Origin: Aestuariicoccus sp032586235
GTDB lineage: Bacteria; Pseudomonadota; Alphaproteobacteria; Rhodobacterales; Rhodobacteraceae
Assembly (NCBI RefSeq): GCF_032586235.1
Contig: NZ_JAWHTD010000001.1
Span: 248,001 to 312,000, forward strand
Length of the DNA stretch: 64,000 nt
Direction of reading: 5' to 3'
The notes beneath the pieces are model-generated. The model was not told the origin of the DNA and searched no databases. It worked only from the letters and a program-made list of their open reading frames with translations. Below, in pieces: positions 25,554 to 33,329 of the stretch. Every line of letters begins with the position of its first letter. The stretch's first letter is position 1. Both the position numbers and the translations under genes were made by a program.

Positions 25554-27155
25554 GTGCAGGGGAAATATCTGACGCAGTATCGCGTCATGCGGGCAGAAGA
25601 CATCGAGGATCGCAAGACGCTGCAGGCGTGGCTGACGGACCGGCCCCGCGCCGACGCCTTGGCCATCGCCCACCGCGCGGCGCTGCGGGTGCTGCCGGTT
25701 TGGGGCGCGGCAATGGAGGAGGACTGGGCGCGAAAAGGTGAAGTGACTGCTTTGCCGCTTTTGCGGTGCAATTTGATATCGGCGGTTGCGGCTCTTGTGC
25801 CAACCGCCGATATCACGGACGCCGCCGCCCGCGCCACCGCCACCGCAGCCCGCTCCGCCGCCTTCGCCACCACCACCGTCGACGCCCACGCTGTCGCAGA
25901 CGCCCGCGCCGCCGCCTTCGCCTCAGCCGATACCGACGTCCGCGCCGCTACCGACGCCCGCGCCGCCTTCACCTCCGCCCGCGCCGCCGCCCGTGCCGCC
26001 ACCACAGCCGACGCGTGGGATGCCATTCGTGCCGATGCGCAGGCGCTGGAGGCCGGCAACAATCCCTTGTTCGACGATATCTGGCACTTTGAGAATCCGG
26101 AATTCTTCACGCCCGCCACTGCCGCAATGGTGAGTATCTGGAAAAACGATCCCCCCGCCCGCTGGACCTTCTGGCGGCGCTGGTGGGACGCGGCGGTCAA
26201 CGGCCAGCCGCTCGACCCGCAATTGCAGCTCGCCATTGTTCAGGGCGTGGACGACGACACCTGGCAAGACCCCGACAAGACCGCCGCCCGCATCGCCGAG
26301 ATCGAGGCGGGGTTCGTGCCGAAACTGTCCGATGCGGCCTTTGCCGATTTCCGGTTCGATGACGTGCATCACTGGATGGTGCTGGTCGATTTCGACGACG
26401 ACCTGGCGCATCTGCGCGATCCGGAGGTGATCCGGGCCTTCCACGAGGATTGTGAAGACCTGCGCGACCAATTGCAGGATTTCATCGATTTCGCGGGCGA
26501 TGCGATTGCAGGGGACGGGAACAGGGCGGTTGCCATGGTCACCTCGGCCGACAAGCTGCTGCGTGAATTGCAGCGCGCCGACGGGGCAGATCGCCTGCGC
26601 GCGCGACGCTTCGTGCAGCTTGGCCAGTACACCGAGCTGCGCGCCGCGATCGAGGCCGACCGCAAACGTGTTGGCGAGATTAACGCCAAGGCACTGGACG
26701 ATGCGCTGGACGCCTTCCGCGCGCTTTGCCGCAAGCATCTTGGACCGGTGCTGCGGCGGATGGAGCCTTTGGACGGCTTCGATTTGGGGCACCACGATCC
26801 GGAAGACCTGCTCGGGCTTTTGTCGGATGTGGTCGCGCGGTTGAAGTCGGCGCAGATCGAAGGGCTGAAACCGCTAGACCCCGATGCGCAAGCCGCGTTT
26901 GACGATATGGTCGATGCTTTGAAAGACCTGAGAACGCAGCTTGCCGAGGCGCAGAGCGAGGAACGCCGGTCATATCTTCGGGAGCGGTTCACGCGCGGCT
27001 ATGTCGGGGCCTTTGCCACCGTGAAGCGTCTGACGGAGCGCATGACGCCTTACGCCGAGGGCACGACGAATGCGGTGGACGGGGCGATCAGGAACCAAGG
27101 TCGGTTCAAGAAGTTTTCCGAATTGGTGGAGTGGCTGTCGCAGTTCCTGACGTGA
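25554..27155 (+). CDS. Unrecognised 533-aa protein with Ala-rich repeat region
   Basis: I do not recognise a characterised family. Residues ~12-75 contain AEDIEDRKTLQAWLTDRP and DALAIAHRAALRVLPVWG, then LPLLRCNLISAVAALVPTAD. Residues ~80-160 are a degenerate Ala-rich repeat (runs such as DARAAFTSARAAARAATTAD) likely to be helical. Residues ~163-245 (AWDAIRADAQALEAGNNPLF, RWTFWRRWWDAAVNGQPL, AARIAEIEAGF) look like a conserved module, and from memory similar N-terminal arrangements occur in other Rhodobacterales hypotheticals with different C-termini. The C-terminal half is charged and helical (coiled-coil-like), with no signal peptide or clear TM helix. A GTG at 25554 has AAAGG upstream; an ATG at 25587 lacks one. 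It is placed between murC and DUF2484. Confidence 0.75.
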   Translation: MQGKYLTQYRVMRAEDIEDRKTLQAWLTDRPRADALAIAHRAALRVLPVWGAAMEEDWARKGEVTALPLLRCNLISAVAALVPTADITDAAARATATAARSAAFATTTVDAHAVADARAAAFASADTDVRAATDARAAFTSARAAARAATTADAWDAIRADAQALEAGNNPLFDDIWHFENPEFFTPATAAMVSIWKNDPPARWTFWRRWWDAAVNGQPLDPQLQLAIVQGVDDDTWQDPDKTAARIAEIEAGFVPKLSDAAFADFRFDDVHHWMVLVDFDDDLAHLRDPEVIRAFHEDCEDLRDQLQDFIDFAGDAIAGDGNRAVAMVTSADKLLRELQRADGADRLRARRFVQLGQYTELRAAIEADRKRVGEINAKALDDALDAFRALCRKHLGPVLRRMEPLDGFDLGHHDPEDLLGLLSDVVARLKSAQIEGLKPLDPDAQAAFDDMVDALKDLRTQLAEAQSEERRSYLRERFTRGYVGAFATVKRLTERMTPYAEGTTNAVDGAIRNQGRFKKFSELVEWLSQFLT

Positions 27156-27360
27156 GACGGCTTTGCCCTTGCCCCGTGTGCCTGCCGCCGGAACGGACGC
27201 TTTGCAACGCCGTGTGGTGCAGGGTGGCGAGGCCGTCGTTGGATGTATCGACGGCGAAAGTGCCGGGGCGGGTGCCCGGAACGGACCATTTTTGCGCCAT
27301 CATGTTTCCGCATCGCCGTGGCATAGGGCGGTGAGGATCACCAACGGGAACCTTTGAAAC

Positions 27361-27615
27361 ATGAGCATGGCGCTTTTTGCAGGCTGTCTTTGGGTGCTGG
27401 CGGCGACGCTGGTGGCGTTTCTGCCGATGCGACGGCAATACGTGCCGGGGGTGGCGCTGCTGATCCTCGCGCCGGGCGTGATCGGCTGGATCGGGCTGGC
27501 GCATGGCTGGCTTCCGGGGGCGCTGGCGCTGGCGGCCTTCCTGTCGATGTTCCGCAATCCCTTGCGCTATTTCTGGGCCCGTGCGCGGGGCCGTACTCCG
27601 GAGGTGCCGAAATGA
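27361..27615 (+). CDS. DUF2484 family small membrane protein, first copy
   Basis: 84 residues with three hydrophobic segments (ALFAGCLWVLAATLVAFLPM, VPGVALLILAPGVIGWIGLA, LPGALALAAFLSMFRNPLRY) and a basic C-terminus. MRRQYVPGVALL and the SMFRNPLRYFWARARG ending are typical of DUF2484, found beside mur genes in Rhodobacterales. Function unknown; genomic context suggests a role near murein synthesis. Its stop overlaps the next start (ATGA). The 205-bp gap upstream (27156-27360) shows nothing recognisable. Confidence 0.85.
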   Translation: MSMALFAGCLWVLAATLVAFLPMRRQYVPGVALLILAPGVIGWIGLAHGWLPGALALAAFLSMFRNPLRYFWARARGRTPEVPK

Positions 27616-27863
27616 GCCTGTCGCTGACCGCTGCGCTTGGCTGGATGATCCTGGCCAATGTGCTGGGCATGATCCCGTCGAAGGACAACCACTGGCGGAG
27701 GGCCTATATGCTGATCGCGTGCGGCCTGCCGCTGCTGGGCTGGGTGTTCTGGGAGAACGGGTTCTGGACCGGCGCGGTGGTGCTGGCGGCAGGCATGAGC
27801 GTGCTGCGCTGGCCGGTGCGGTACCTGCTGCGCTGGCTGCGCCGGGTGGCGGTGCCGGCGTAG
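27612..27863 (+). CDS. DUF2484 family small membrane protein, second copy
   Basis: 83 residues, starting at the ATG that overlaps the previous stop by 4 nt, so translation is coupled. Hydrophobic segments TAALGWMILANVLGMIPSKD, YMLIACGLPLLGWVFWENGF and AVVLAAGMSVLRWPVRYLLR parallel the first copy, including the final R-x-P-x-RY motif. The two look like an old tandem duplication. murB would be expected next; instead repeat copy C and then an oppositely oriented acyl-CoA synthetase follow. Confidence 0.83.
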   Translation: MSLSLTAALGWMILANVLGMIPSKDNHWRRAYMLIACGLPLLGWVFWENGFWTGAVVLAAGMSVLRWPVRYLLRWLRRVAVPA

Positions 27864-27974
27864 GGCAAGGTCGGGGCTTTCGGGGCCGACGACAGTTGAT
27901 CGGGGTCGGCGCTCGCGCGGCGGCCCGCGGCCACGCTTGCGTGCTGGACCGGACATGTCTTGAACAAGCGCGCC

Positions 27975-28140
27975 AAAGGCACGGAATCAAGGCCGCAGGC
28001 CGCCGTGCCCAGCGCCTGCCCGTCCCAGCGGGCTGGCGCTTTGGTAACGTGGGCGCGCCGCTCGTTCGATGTAATGACTGGGCAGGGATAAAGGGTCCAG
28101 AAAGCCGGTAGCAGCGCCACCCCACAGGCAGGCGCTGGGC
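27975..28140 (-). repeat. ~165-bp dispersed repeat, copy C (inverted)
   Basis: The reverse complement matches copies A and B block for block: GCGCCTGCCTGTGGGGTGGC at its start (28140 end), CTTTATCCCTGCCCAGTCAT, the AGCGCC/GCCCG hairpin at about 28012-28041 and GGCGGCCTGCGGCCTTGATT. Copy C is closer to A than to B. It fills the gap after the second DUF2484 gene (27864-28235), which contains no gene. Confidence 0.88.
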
Positions 28141-28235
28141 ACGGCATCCACCTTCCCTTTGGTTTGCAGAGGCGGTCGTGCTTTAGGGCGGTATACTTGC
28201 CGGTCCGACCACCGAGCTACTTCTCTGCGGTTTGC

Positions 28236-29864
28236 CTAAACCTCTGCCGCCAGCTTGCGCAGTTCGAATTTCTGGATCTTGCCGGTCGAGGTCTTGGGCA
28301 ATTCCTGGAACACCACCCGCTTGGGCGTCTTGAACCCGGCCAGCCGGGCGCGGGCATAGGCGATAAGCTCGTCCTCGGTCGCCGCCGCGCCGACCTTCAG
28401 TTCGACGAAGGCGCAGGGGACCTCGCCCCATGTCTCGTCGGCCTTGGCCACCACCGCGCAAAGGTTGACGGCGTCATGACCCATCAGGCAGCCCTCGACC
28501 TCGACCGAGCTGATGTTCTCGCCGCCCGAGATGATGATGTCCTTGGCGCGGTCGGCGATCTGGACGTAGCCGTCGGGATGCATCACCGCGATGTCGCCTG
28601 AGTGGAAATGCCCGCCGGCAAAGGCCTCGGCCGTGGCCTCGGGGTTCTTGAGATACCCCTTCATCACCGGGTTGCCGCGAATGACGATCTCGCCCTGGGT
28701 CTTGCCGTCGCGCGGCACCGGCGCGCCGTCCTCGCCGATGACGTCGATGCCCTCCATCATCGGCATGCCGACGCCCTGGCGCGCCTTGATGGCCGCCTGG
28801 TCGTCCTGGCCCAGCCCGTCCCAGCGCTGGCCCTGCCAGATGCATTCGGTGACATGGCCGTAGGTCTCGGTCAGACCGTAGACCTGCATCACGTTGAACC
28901 CCAGCCTGCCGATCTTGGCCAGCGTCGCGGGGGCGGGGGGCGCGCCGGCGGTAAAGAGCTCGACCGTATGGTCGAAGGCGCGGCGGTCGTCCTCGGCAGC
29001 GTTGACGATCATGTTGAGCACGATGGGCGCGCCGCCGAAATGGGTGACACCCTCGTCGGCGATGGCGTCATAGATCGCGCGGGCGGTGATGTCGCGGCAG
29101 CACACGACGGTTCCGCCCAGCATCGGCATCATCCAGGTGTGGTTCCAGCCGTTGCAGTGAAAGAGCGGCACGATGGTGAGGTATTTCGCCCGCAGCGGCA
29201 TCTGCCAGCTCACGGCCGTGCCCATCGTCATCAGATAGGCGCCGCGATGGTGATAGACGACCCCCTTGGGGCGCCCGGTCGTGCCCGAGGTATAGTTGAG
29301 CGCCAGGCTCTCCCATTCGTCCTGAGGCATGAGCCAGTCGAAGGCCGGATCGGCCCCGGCCAGCATCGTCTCATAATCCAGGTTCCGGCCCGTGCACGGG
29401 TGTCCGGCCTGCGGATCGGCCACCTCGACCAGCGTGGGGGCAGGGCCCTCCATCCGCGCGATGGCCTCTTCGACCATGGGCAGGAATTGCGGATCGACCA
29501 GCGCGACGCGCGCCTGCCCGTGGTCAAAGATATAAGCCACCGTATCGGCATCGAGCCGCGTGTTGATCGTGTTGAGCACCGCACCGCATGCGGGCACGCC
29601 GAAATGCGCCTCTGCCTGGGCGGGGATGTTCGGCAAAACCGTCGCCACCACGTCGCCGGGGCGCACGCCCATGGCCGCCAGCGCGCTGGCCAGCCGGGTG
29701 CAGCGCTCGTGATATTGCGCATAGGTCGCGCGGTGATCGCCGTAGACCACCGCTTCGAGATCGGGAAAGACCTGGGCCGCGCGCCGCAGATGCGACAGCG
29801 GCGTCAGCGGCACGAAATTCGCCGCGCATTTCTCCAGCCCCGTTTCGTCCGGCAAGTTTGCCAT
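28236..29864 (-). CDS. Acyl-CoA synthetase (AMP-dependent, DmdB/medium-chain-like)
   Basis: 542 residues. The AMP-binding loop YTSGTTGRPKGVVYHHRG, the HCNGWNHTWMMPMLGG core, the hinge YVQIADRAKDIIISGGENIS and the C-terminal PKTSTGKIQKFELR (catalytic Lys) are clear. It activates a carboxylic acid to its CoA thioester. HCNGW and the overall length resemble the family that includes 3-methylmercaptopropionyl-CoA ligase (DmdB) and medium-chain fatty acyl-CoA ligases; which substrate it uses cannot be decided from sequence. The ATG at 29864 starts MANLPDETGLEKCAANFVPL. It is divergent from the sulfotransferase. Confidence 0.9.
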   Translation of the reverse strand: MANLPDETGLEKCAANFVPLTPLSHLRRAAQVFPDLEAVVYGDHRATYAQYHERCTRLASALAAMGVRPGDVVATVLPNIPAQAEAHFGVPACGAVLNTINTRLDADTVAYIFDHGQARVALVDPQFLPMVEEAIARMEGPAPTLVEVADPQAGHPCTGRNLDYETMLAGADPAFDWLMPQDEWESLALNYTSGTTGRPKGVVYHHRGAYLMTMGTAVSWQMPLRAKYLTIVPLFHCNGWNHTWMMPMLGGTVVCCRDITARAIYDAIADEGVTHFGGAPIVLNMIVNAAEDDRRAFDHTVELFTAGAPPAPATLAKIGRLGFNVMQVYGLTETYGHVTECIWQGQRWDGLGQDDQAAIKARQGVGMPMMEGIDVIGEDGAPVPRDGKTQGEIVIRGNPVMKGYLKNPEATAEAFAGGHFHSGDIAVMHPDGYVQIADRAKDIIISGGENISSVEVEGCLMGHDAVNLCAVVAKADETWGEVPCAFVELKVGAAATEDELIAYARARLAGFKTPKRVVFQELPKTSTGKIQKFELRKLAAEV

Positions 29865-29980
29865 GATCGCGCCTCCCGATGTCAATTCCGACCGGAACTA
29901 TGCGTCGCTTTGCCCGTTTAGAAAAGCCCCGCCGGCGCGCCGGGGATTCCATTTTTCGCCCGGCCCGCTAGGGTGCGCAC

Positions 29981-30640
29981 ATGATCGTCTCACCGGGCCG
30001 CGGCTATATCTTCGTGCACATCCCCAAGACCGGCGGCACCTCGATGGCGCTGGCGCTCGAGGCGCGCGCGATGGCCGACGACATCCTGATCGGCGACACG
30101 CCCAAGGCGCGGCGGCGCAAGGGGCGGCTGGCGCAGCTGACGGCGCGGGGCCGGCTCTGGAAACATTCCACGCTGGCGGATATCGACGGGGTGCTGACCC
30201 CCGCAGAGATCGCCGGCATGTTCACCTTCACCCTGGTGCGCAACCCCTGGGACCGGCTGGTCAGCTATTACCACTGGCTGCGCGCACAGCGCTTCGATCA
30301 CCCCGCCGTCACCCTGGCCCAAAGCCTCGGCTTCGCCGACTTCCTGACCCATCCGCAGACCGTCGGCGCGATCACGGCCAACCCCTATGGCAGCTACATG
30401 CGCGACGCGGGCGGCACGGAACGGGCCAGCGCCTATCTGCGGCTCGAACATCTGTCCGAAGACATCGCGCCGCTGGCCGAACATCTGGGCTTCACACCCG
30501 CGCTGCCGCACCGCAACCGCTCGGCCCGCGCCGCCGACTTTCGCGGCTACTACACCGATGCGCTCGCCGAACACGCCGCCGCCCTCTGCGCCGAGGACAT
30601 CGCCCGCTTCGACTATCGCTTCGACCCGCCCTTTCACTGA
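29981..30640 (+). CDS. Sulfotransferase-family protein
   Basis: 219 residues. GYIFVHIPKTGGTSMALALE is the 5'-phosphosulfate-binding loop of the carbohydrate-type sulfotransferase-2 family, and FTFTLVRNPWDRLVSYYHWL is the 3'-phosphate loop with the conserved RNPWDR. LRLEHLSEDIAPLAEHLGF is the usual C-terminal helix. It would transfer sulfate from PAPS to a saccharide or other acceptor. The last four codons and the stop lie inside a dispersed repeat (30626-30689), so the C-terminal PPFH is repeat-derived. Confidence 0.88.
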   Translation: MIVSPGRGYIFVHIPKTGGTSMALALEARAMADDILIGDTPKARRRKGRLAQLTARGRLWKHSTLADIDGVLTPAEIAGMFTFTLVRNPWDRLVSYYHWLRAQRFDHPAVTLAQSLGFADFLTHPQTVGAITANPYGSYMRDAGGTERASAYLRLEHLSEDIAPLAEHLGFTPALPHRNRSARAADFRGYYTDALAEHAAALCAEDIARFDYRFDPPFH

Positions 30641-30689
30641 TCCATAAATATCCCGGGGGGCTGCGCAGAAGCGGGGGCAGCGCCCCCTC
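30626..30689 (+). repeat. 64-bp dispersed hairpin repeat, copy 2
   Basis: Differs from 6057-6120 at three positions. Its first 15 bases are, in frame, the last four codons plus the TGA of the sulfotransferase gene, and the hairpin behind them can serve as that gene's terminator. Confidence 0.87.
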
Positions 30690-30724
30690 GACGGCACCGT
30701 CAGGAACCGCCATTGACCGAACGC

Positions 30725-31669
30725 CTATCCGGCATCCACCCCGGCGCAGCGGCGGGCCAGTTCCGCCATGTGCTCCGTCGTCGAGCCGCAGCAGCCCCCC
30801 AGATACCGGGTTCCGAAGACCGCGCGCAGGGCAAAGACGTTGCGTCCGAAATCCCGGGGCGCCTCGGTGTCGATCTCGTCGAGCCCGTCCAGCTCTTCGG
30901 GTGTCTTGGCCGAGGTATTGGCGTCTATTCCCAACACCCGCTCCGCCGCCGCCGGGTCCCGCGCCCGGACGGTTCCCATGGCAGAGGCAAAGACCGAGGC
31001 GTGCACGCAGTTGATGTTGTAGCCTTCGGGCGGGCGGGGCACGGCGTCGTCGATCGCGGCCGTGGCACGGTCCAGCGGCGTGCCGTCGAGCAGCGTACCA
31101 TCGGCGCGGATGACAAAGCTCAGAACGTAAGGCACCTCCGTCTCGGCCAGCAGCCGCGCGATGCCGCGCGCCTCCCCAAAGGCGGGCAGGGTCTGAACCT
31201 TGAACAGATCGACCCCGCTGTCGGCCAGCGCCGCGATCTGGGGCGCGTGAAAGCGCATCGCGCCGTCCTCGTCCGGCGCCTCCTCGGGTTTGTAGCCGTC
31301 TCCCGCCGGGCCGGTGATCGCGGCAATCAGGATCGGCGCGGCCCCGGGCCCATAGGCCGCGCGCAGCTCTTTCATGAAGGCGCAGCCATCGGCGTTCACC
31401 GGCTCAGCGGCAAAGCGCGACCGCGCGATGCGGTCGGCGCTGGTGCGCCAGGTCGGCGTGCCGGCGACCATCGGCAAGCCGTGGCGCTGGCCGATGTCGA
31501 GATATTCGCGATGCGTCGCGGCAAGCACCTCGCGGCCGGTGTCGTCATAAAGCATCCCGGCATAAGCGATGTGAGGATCGAACGTGTCGGCCGCGCCGCG
31601 CCGCAGCCTCTCGTACATCGACCCCTCGCCCAGGATGACGGGAAAGCGGCCCGGAAAAGCGCGTCCCAT
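30725..31669 (-). CDS. Homocysteine S-methyltransferase family protein
   Basis: 314 residues. The zinc ligands of the family are present: a Cys in YNINCVHASVF and the paired Cys in LGGCCGSTTEHM near the C-terminus; the N-terminal LGEGSMYERLRRG replaces the more usual DGG(M/L)G. Members transfer a methyl group from S-methylmethionine, betaine or a similar donor to homocysteine. The acceptor and donor are not certain because the N-terminus is divergent. The stop lies 84 bp from that of the sulfotransferase. Upstream, 31670-31931 separates it from a divergent MFS gene and shows no clear signal. Confidence 0.85.
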   Translation of the reverse strand: MGRAFPGRFPVILGEGSMYERLRRGAADTFDPHIAYAGMLYDDTGREVLAATHREYLDIGQRHGLPMVAGTPTWRTSADRIARSRFAAEPVNADGCAFMKELRAAYGPGAAPILIAAITGPAGDGYKPEEAPDEDGAMRFHAPQIAALADSGVDLFKVQTLPAFGEARGIARLLAETEVPYVLSFVIRADGTLLDGTPLDRATAAIDDAVPRPPEGYNINCVHASVFASAMGTVRARDPAAAERVLGIDANTSAKTPEELDGLDEIDTEAPRDFGRNVFALRAVFGTRYLGGCCGSTTEHMAELARRCAGVDAG

Positions 31670-31931
31670 AGCGGCATCCCTTTCGGCCCTGTCAGACGAT
31701 CAACTTACCATAATCCAGGCTGCCCGCCAAACCCGGCCACTGTCGCAGCGCCTGCAACAAGCCCGAAACTTTCCTCGAAAACATACGGTCTTGACGCGAG
31801 GACCGGCTTCACGTTCAGCCATTACGTGACTATCTTTCGGGAAAGGCGCGACATTCCGTGCCCGTGTCAGATCCCACCGACGCCAGCGGCCCGCCACGGT
31901 GTCCCTTTCCCCGAAACGAGGAGACGCCCGC

Positions 31932-33149
31932 ATGGCCAACGCCCTTCTGCGCAGAAACCGGAACTTTCGCCTGCTCTTCGGCGCGGGTGCGCTGACCAAT
32001 CTCGGCGACGGGCTGGTCCTGCTGGCGTTGCCGTGGCTCGCCACGCTGATGACCCGGGATCCGGTGGCCATAGGCGCCGTCGCCGCGGCCACGCGGCTGC
32101 CCTGGCTGCTCTTCGCGATTCCGGCAGGCGTGATCGTCGACCGGTCGAACCAGCGCAGCCTGATCGCCCGCGCCGACCTGCTGCGCAGTGCGATCGTGGT
32201 CACCATCATGGCGCTGGCGCTCGGCGATCCGGGGCCGGGCGCGATCTGGGTGCTGGCGGGGCTGGCCTTCCTTCTGGGCGCGGCGGAGGTGCTGCGGGAC
32301 AACGCCGCGCAGACCATCCTGCCCGCCATCGTCGACCCGGCCGATCTCGAAGCTGCGAACGGCCAGATGTGGAGCACCGAGCAGCTGACCGGCCAATTCG
32401 TCGGCCCGCCCCTGGCCGGGGTGCTGATCGCGATGGGTGTGGGCATTCCCTTCGGTCTCGACGCCGCGTTGCTTGTCCTTGCGGCGGGGCTGGTCTGGAT
32501 GATCACGCTGCCGCCGCAGGTCCGCGTGCCGACGGGCTTTCTGTCGGCGCTGAAACAGGGGATTGCATTCATGCGCGGCGATGCGATCCTGCTGCGGCTG
32601 GCGGTGGTGTTGGGCATCGCCAATTTCCTGGCGACGGCCACGATCACCGTCCAGGTGCTTTTCGCCCAAGAGGTCCTTGGCCTGTCGGCGGCAGCATACG
32701 GCATGGTGCTCTCAGTCGGCGCGGCGGGCGCGATCACCGGCAGCCTGGCCGCGCCGACGCTGACCCGGAGTTTGGGGCGGCAGGCGTGCCTGTTGGCATC
32801 CATCGGCATCTGGGGGATCGGCTATGGCCTGATCGGGCTGAGCGCGAACGGCTATGTGATGGCGCTGTCGCTCTTCGCGATCATGACCGCGGCGATGGTC
32901 TGGAACGTGATTACCGTGTCCTGGCGCCAGCGCCGCATCCCGGCCGAGCTTCTGGGGCGGGTGAACAGCATCTACCGCTTCTTCGGCTGGGGGTCGATGC
33001 CGCTCGGTGCCCTGGCGGGCGGCATCGTCGTCGCCACGCTGGAGCCGGAACTCGGCCGCGACATGGCGCTGCGGGCGACCTTCCTGCTGGCCAGCCTGAG
33101 CTGTCTCGCGCTGCTGATCTACGCGCTCTTCCGCCTCCGGCTCGACTGA
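31932..33149 (+). CDS. MFS transporter (EntS/MFS_3-like exporter)
   Basis: 405 residues, about 12 membrane helices. It starts MANALLRRNRNFRLLFGAGA, the RNRNFRLLF entry typical of the MFS_3 group; the loop-2 motif appears as PAGVIVDRSNQRSLI. VSWRQRRIPAELLGRVNSIYRFFGWGSMPLGALAGG is the conserved second-half signature, as in enterobactin exporter relatives. Substrate unknown. The ATG at 31932 has GAGGAGACG upstream. Repeats follow at 33158. Confidence 0.88.
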   Translation: MANALLRRNRNFRLLFGAGALTNLGDGLVLLALPWLATLMTRDPVAIGAVAAATRLPWLLFAIPAGVIVDRSNQRSLIARADLLRSAIVVTIMALALGDPGPGAIWVLAGLAFLLGAAEVLRDNAAQTILPAIVDPADLEAANGQMWSTEQLTGQFVGPPLAGVLIAMGVGIPFGLDAALLVLAAGLVWMITLPPQVRVPTGFLSALKQGIAFMRGDAILLRLAVVLGIANFLATATITVQVLFAQEVLGLSAAAYGMVLSVGAAGAITGSLAAPTLTRSLGRQACLLASIGIWGIGYGLIGLSANGYVMALSLFAIMTAAMVWNVITVSWRQRRIPAELLGRVNSIYRFFGWGSMPLGALAGGIVVATLEPELGRDMALRATFLLASLSCLALLIYALFRLRLD

Positions 33150-33157
33150 TCCGGCGA

Positions 33158-33231
33158 TGAAAAGCGGGGCCGGTCCGTCAGGACCGGCCCCCCGGGGCGG
33201 CGCGGCGAAGCCGCGGCGCAACACCCTCAGG
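33158..33231 (-). repeat. Stop-codon-associated hairpin repeat, copy 1 (orphan)
   Basis: Read leftward: GCCTGAGGGTGTTGCGCCGC, then a GC stem around GCTTCGCC, then GGCCGGTCCTGACGGACCGG. It matches copy 2 (33258-33329) closely but does not abut a gene's stop codon here. The two stand in tandem in the gap between the MFS gene and fadJ. Confidence 0.85.
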
Positions 33232-33257
33232 CATTCTCCAGCCAAAGCCGAACCATG

Positions 33258-33329
33258 GATGAAAAGCGGGCCGGTCCGTCAGGACCGGCCCCGGGCGACG
33301 CGGCGCAGCCGCGGCGCAATACCTCAGGC
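33258..33329 (-). repeat. Stop-codon-associated hairpin repeat, copy 2
   Basis: Same structure as copy 1 and as 47245-47312. It starts at the fadJ stop codon: the GCCTGAGG block provides the TGA at 33326-33324. The perfect GGCCGGTCC/GGACCGGCC hairpin then serves as a terminator. Confidence 0.87.

Noticed and set aside
25796..26030. Possible CRISPR-like or minisatellite array in the Ala-rich region.
   Set aside because: Repetition is at the level of Ala codons; there is no fixed repeat unit or spacer pattern and no cas gene. No CRISPR array was seen anywhere.
25433..26236. A leftward Ala-rich frame opposite the Ala-rich belt of the 533-aa gene.
   Set aside because: GCC/GCG-rich triplets read as Ala-rich protein on both strands; the sense frame continues with globular sequence on both sides while this one does not.
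27131..27357. Two overlapping 64-67-codon frames between the 533-aa gene and DUF2484.
   Set aside because: No ribosome site, no hydrophobic or domain pattern, and one begins inside the upstream gene.
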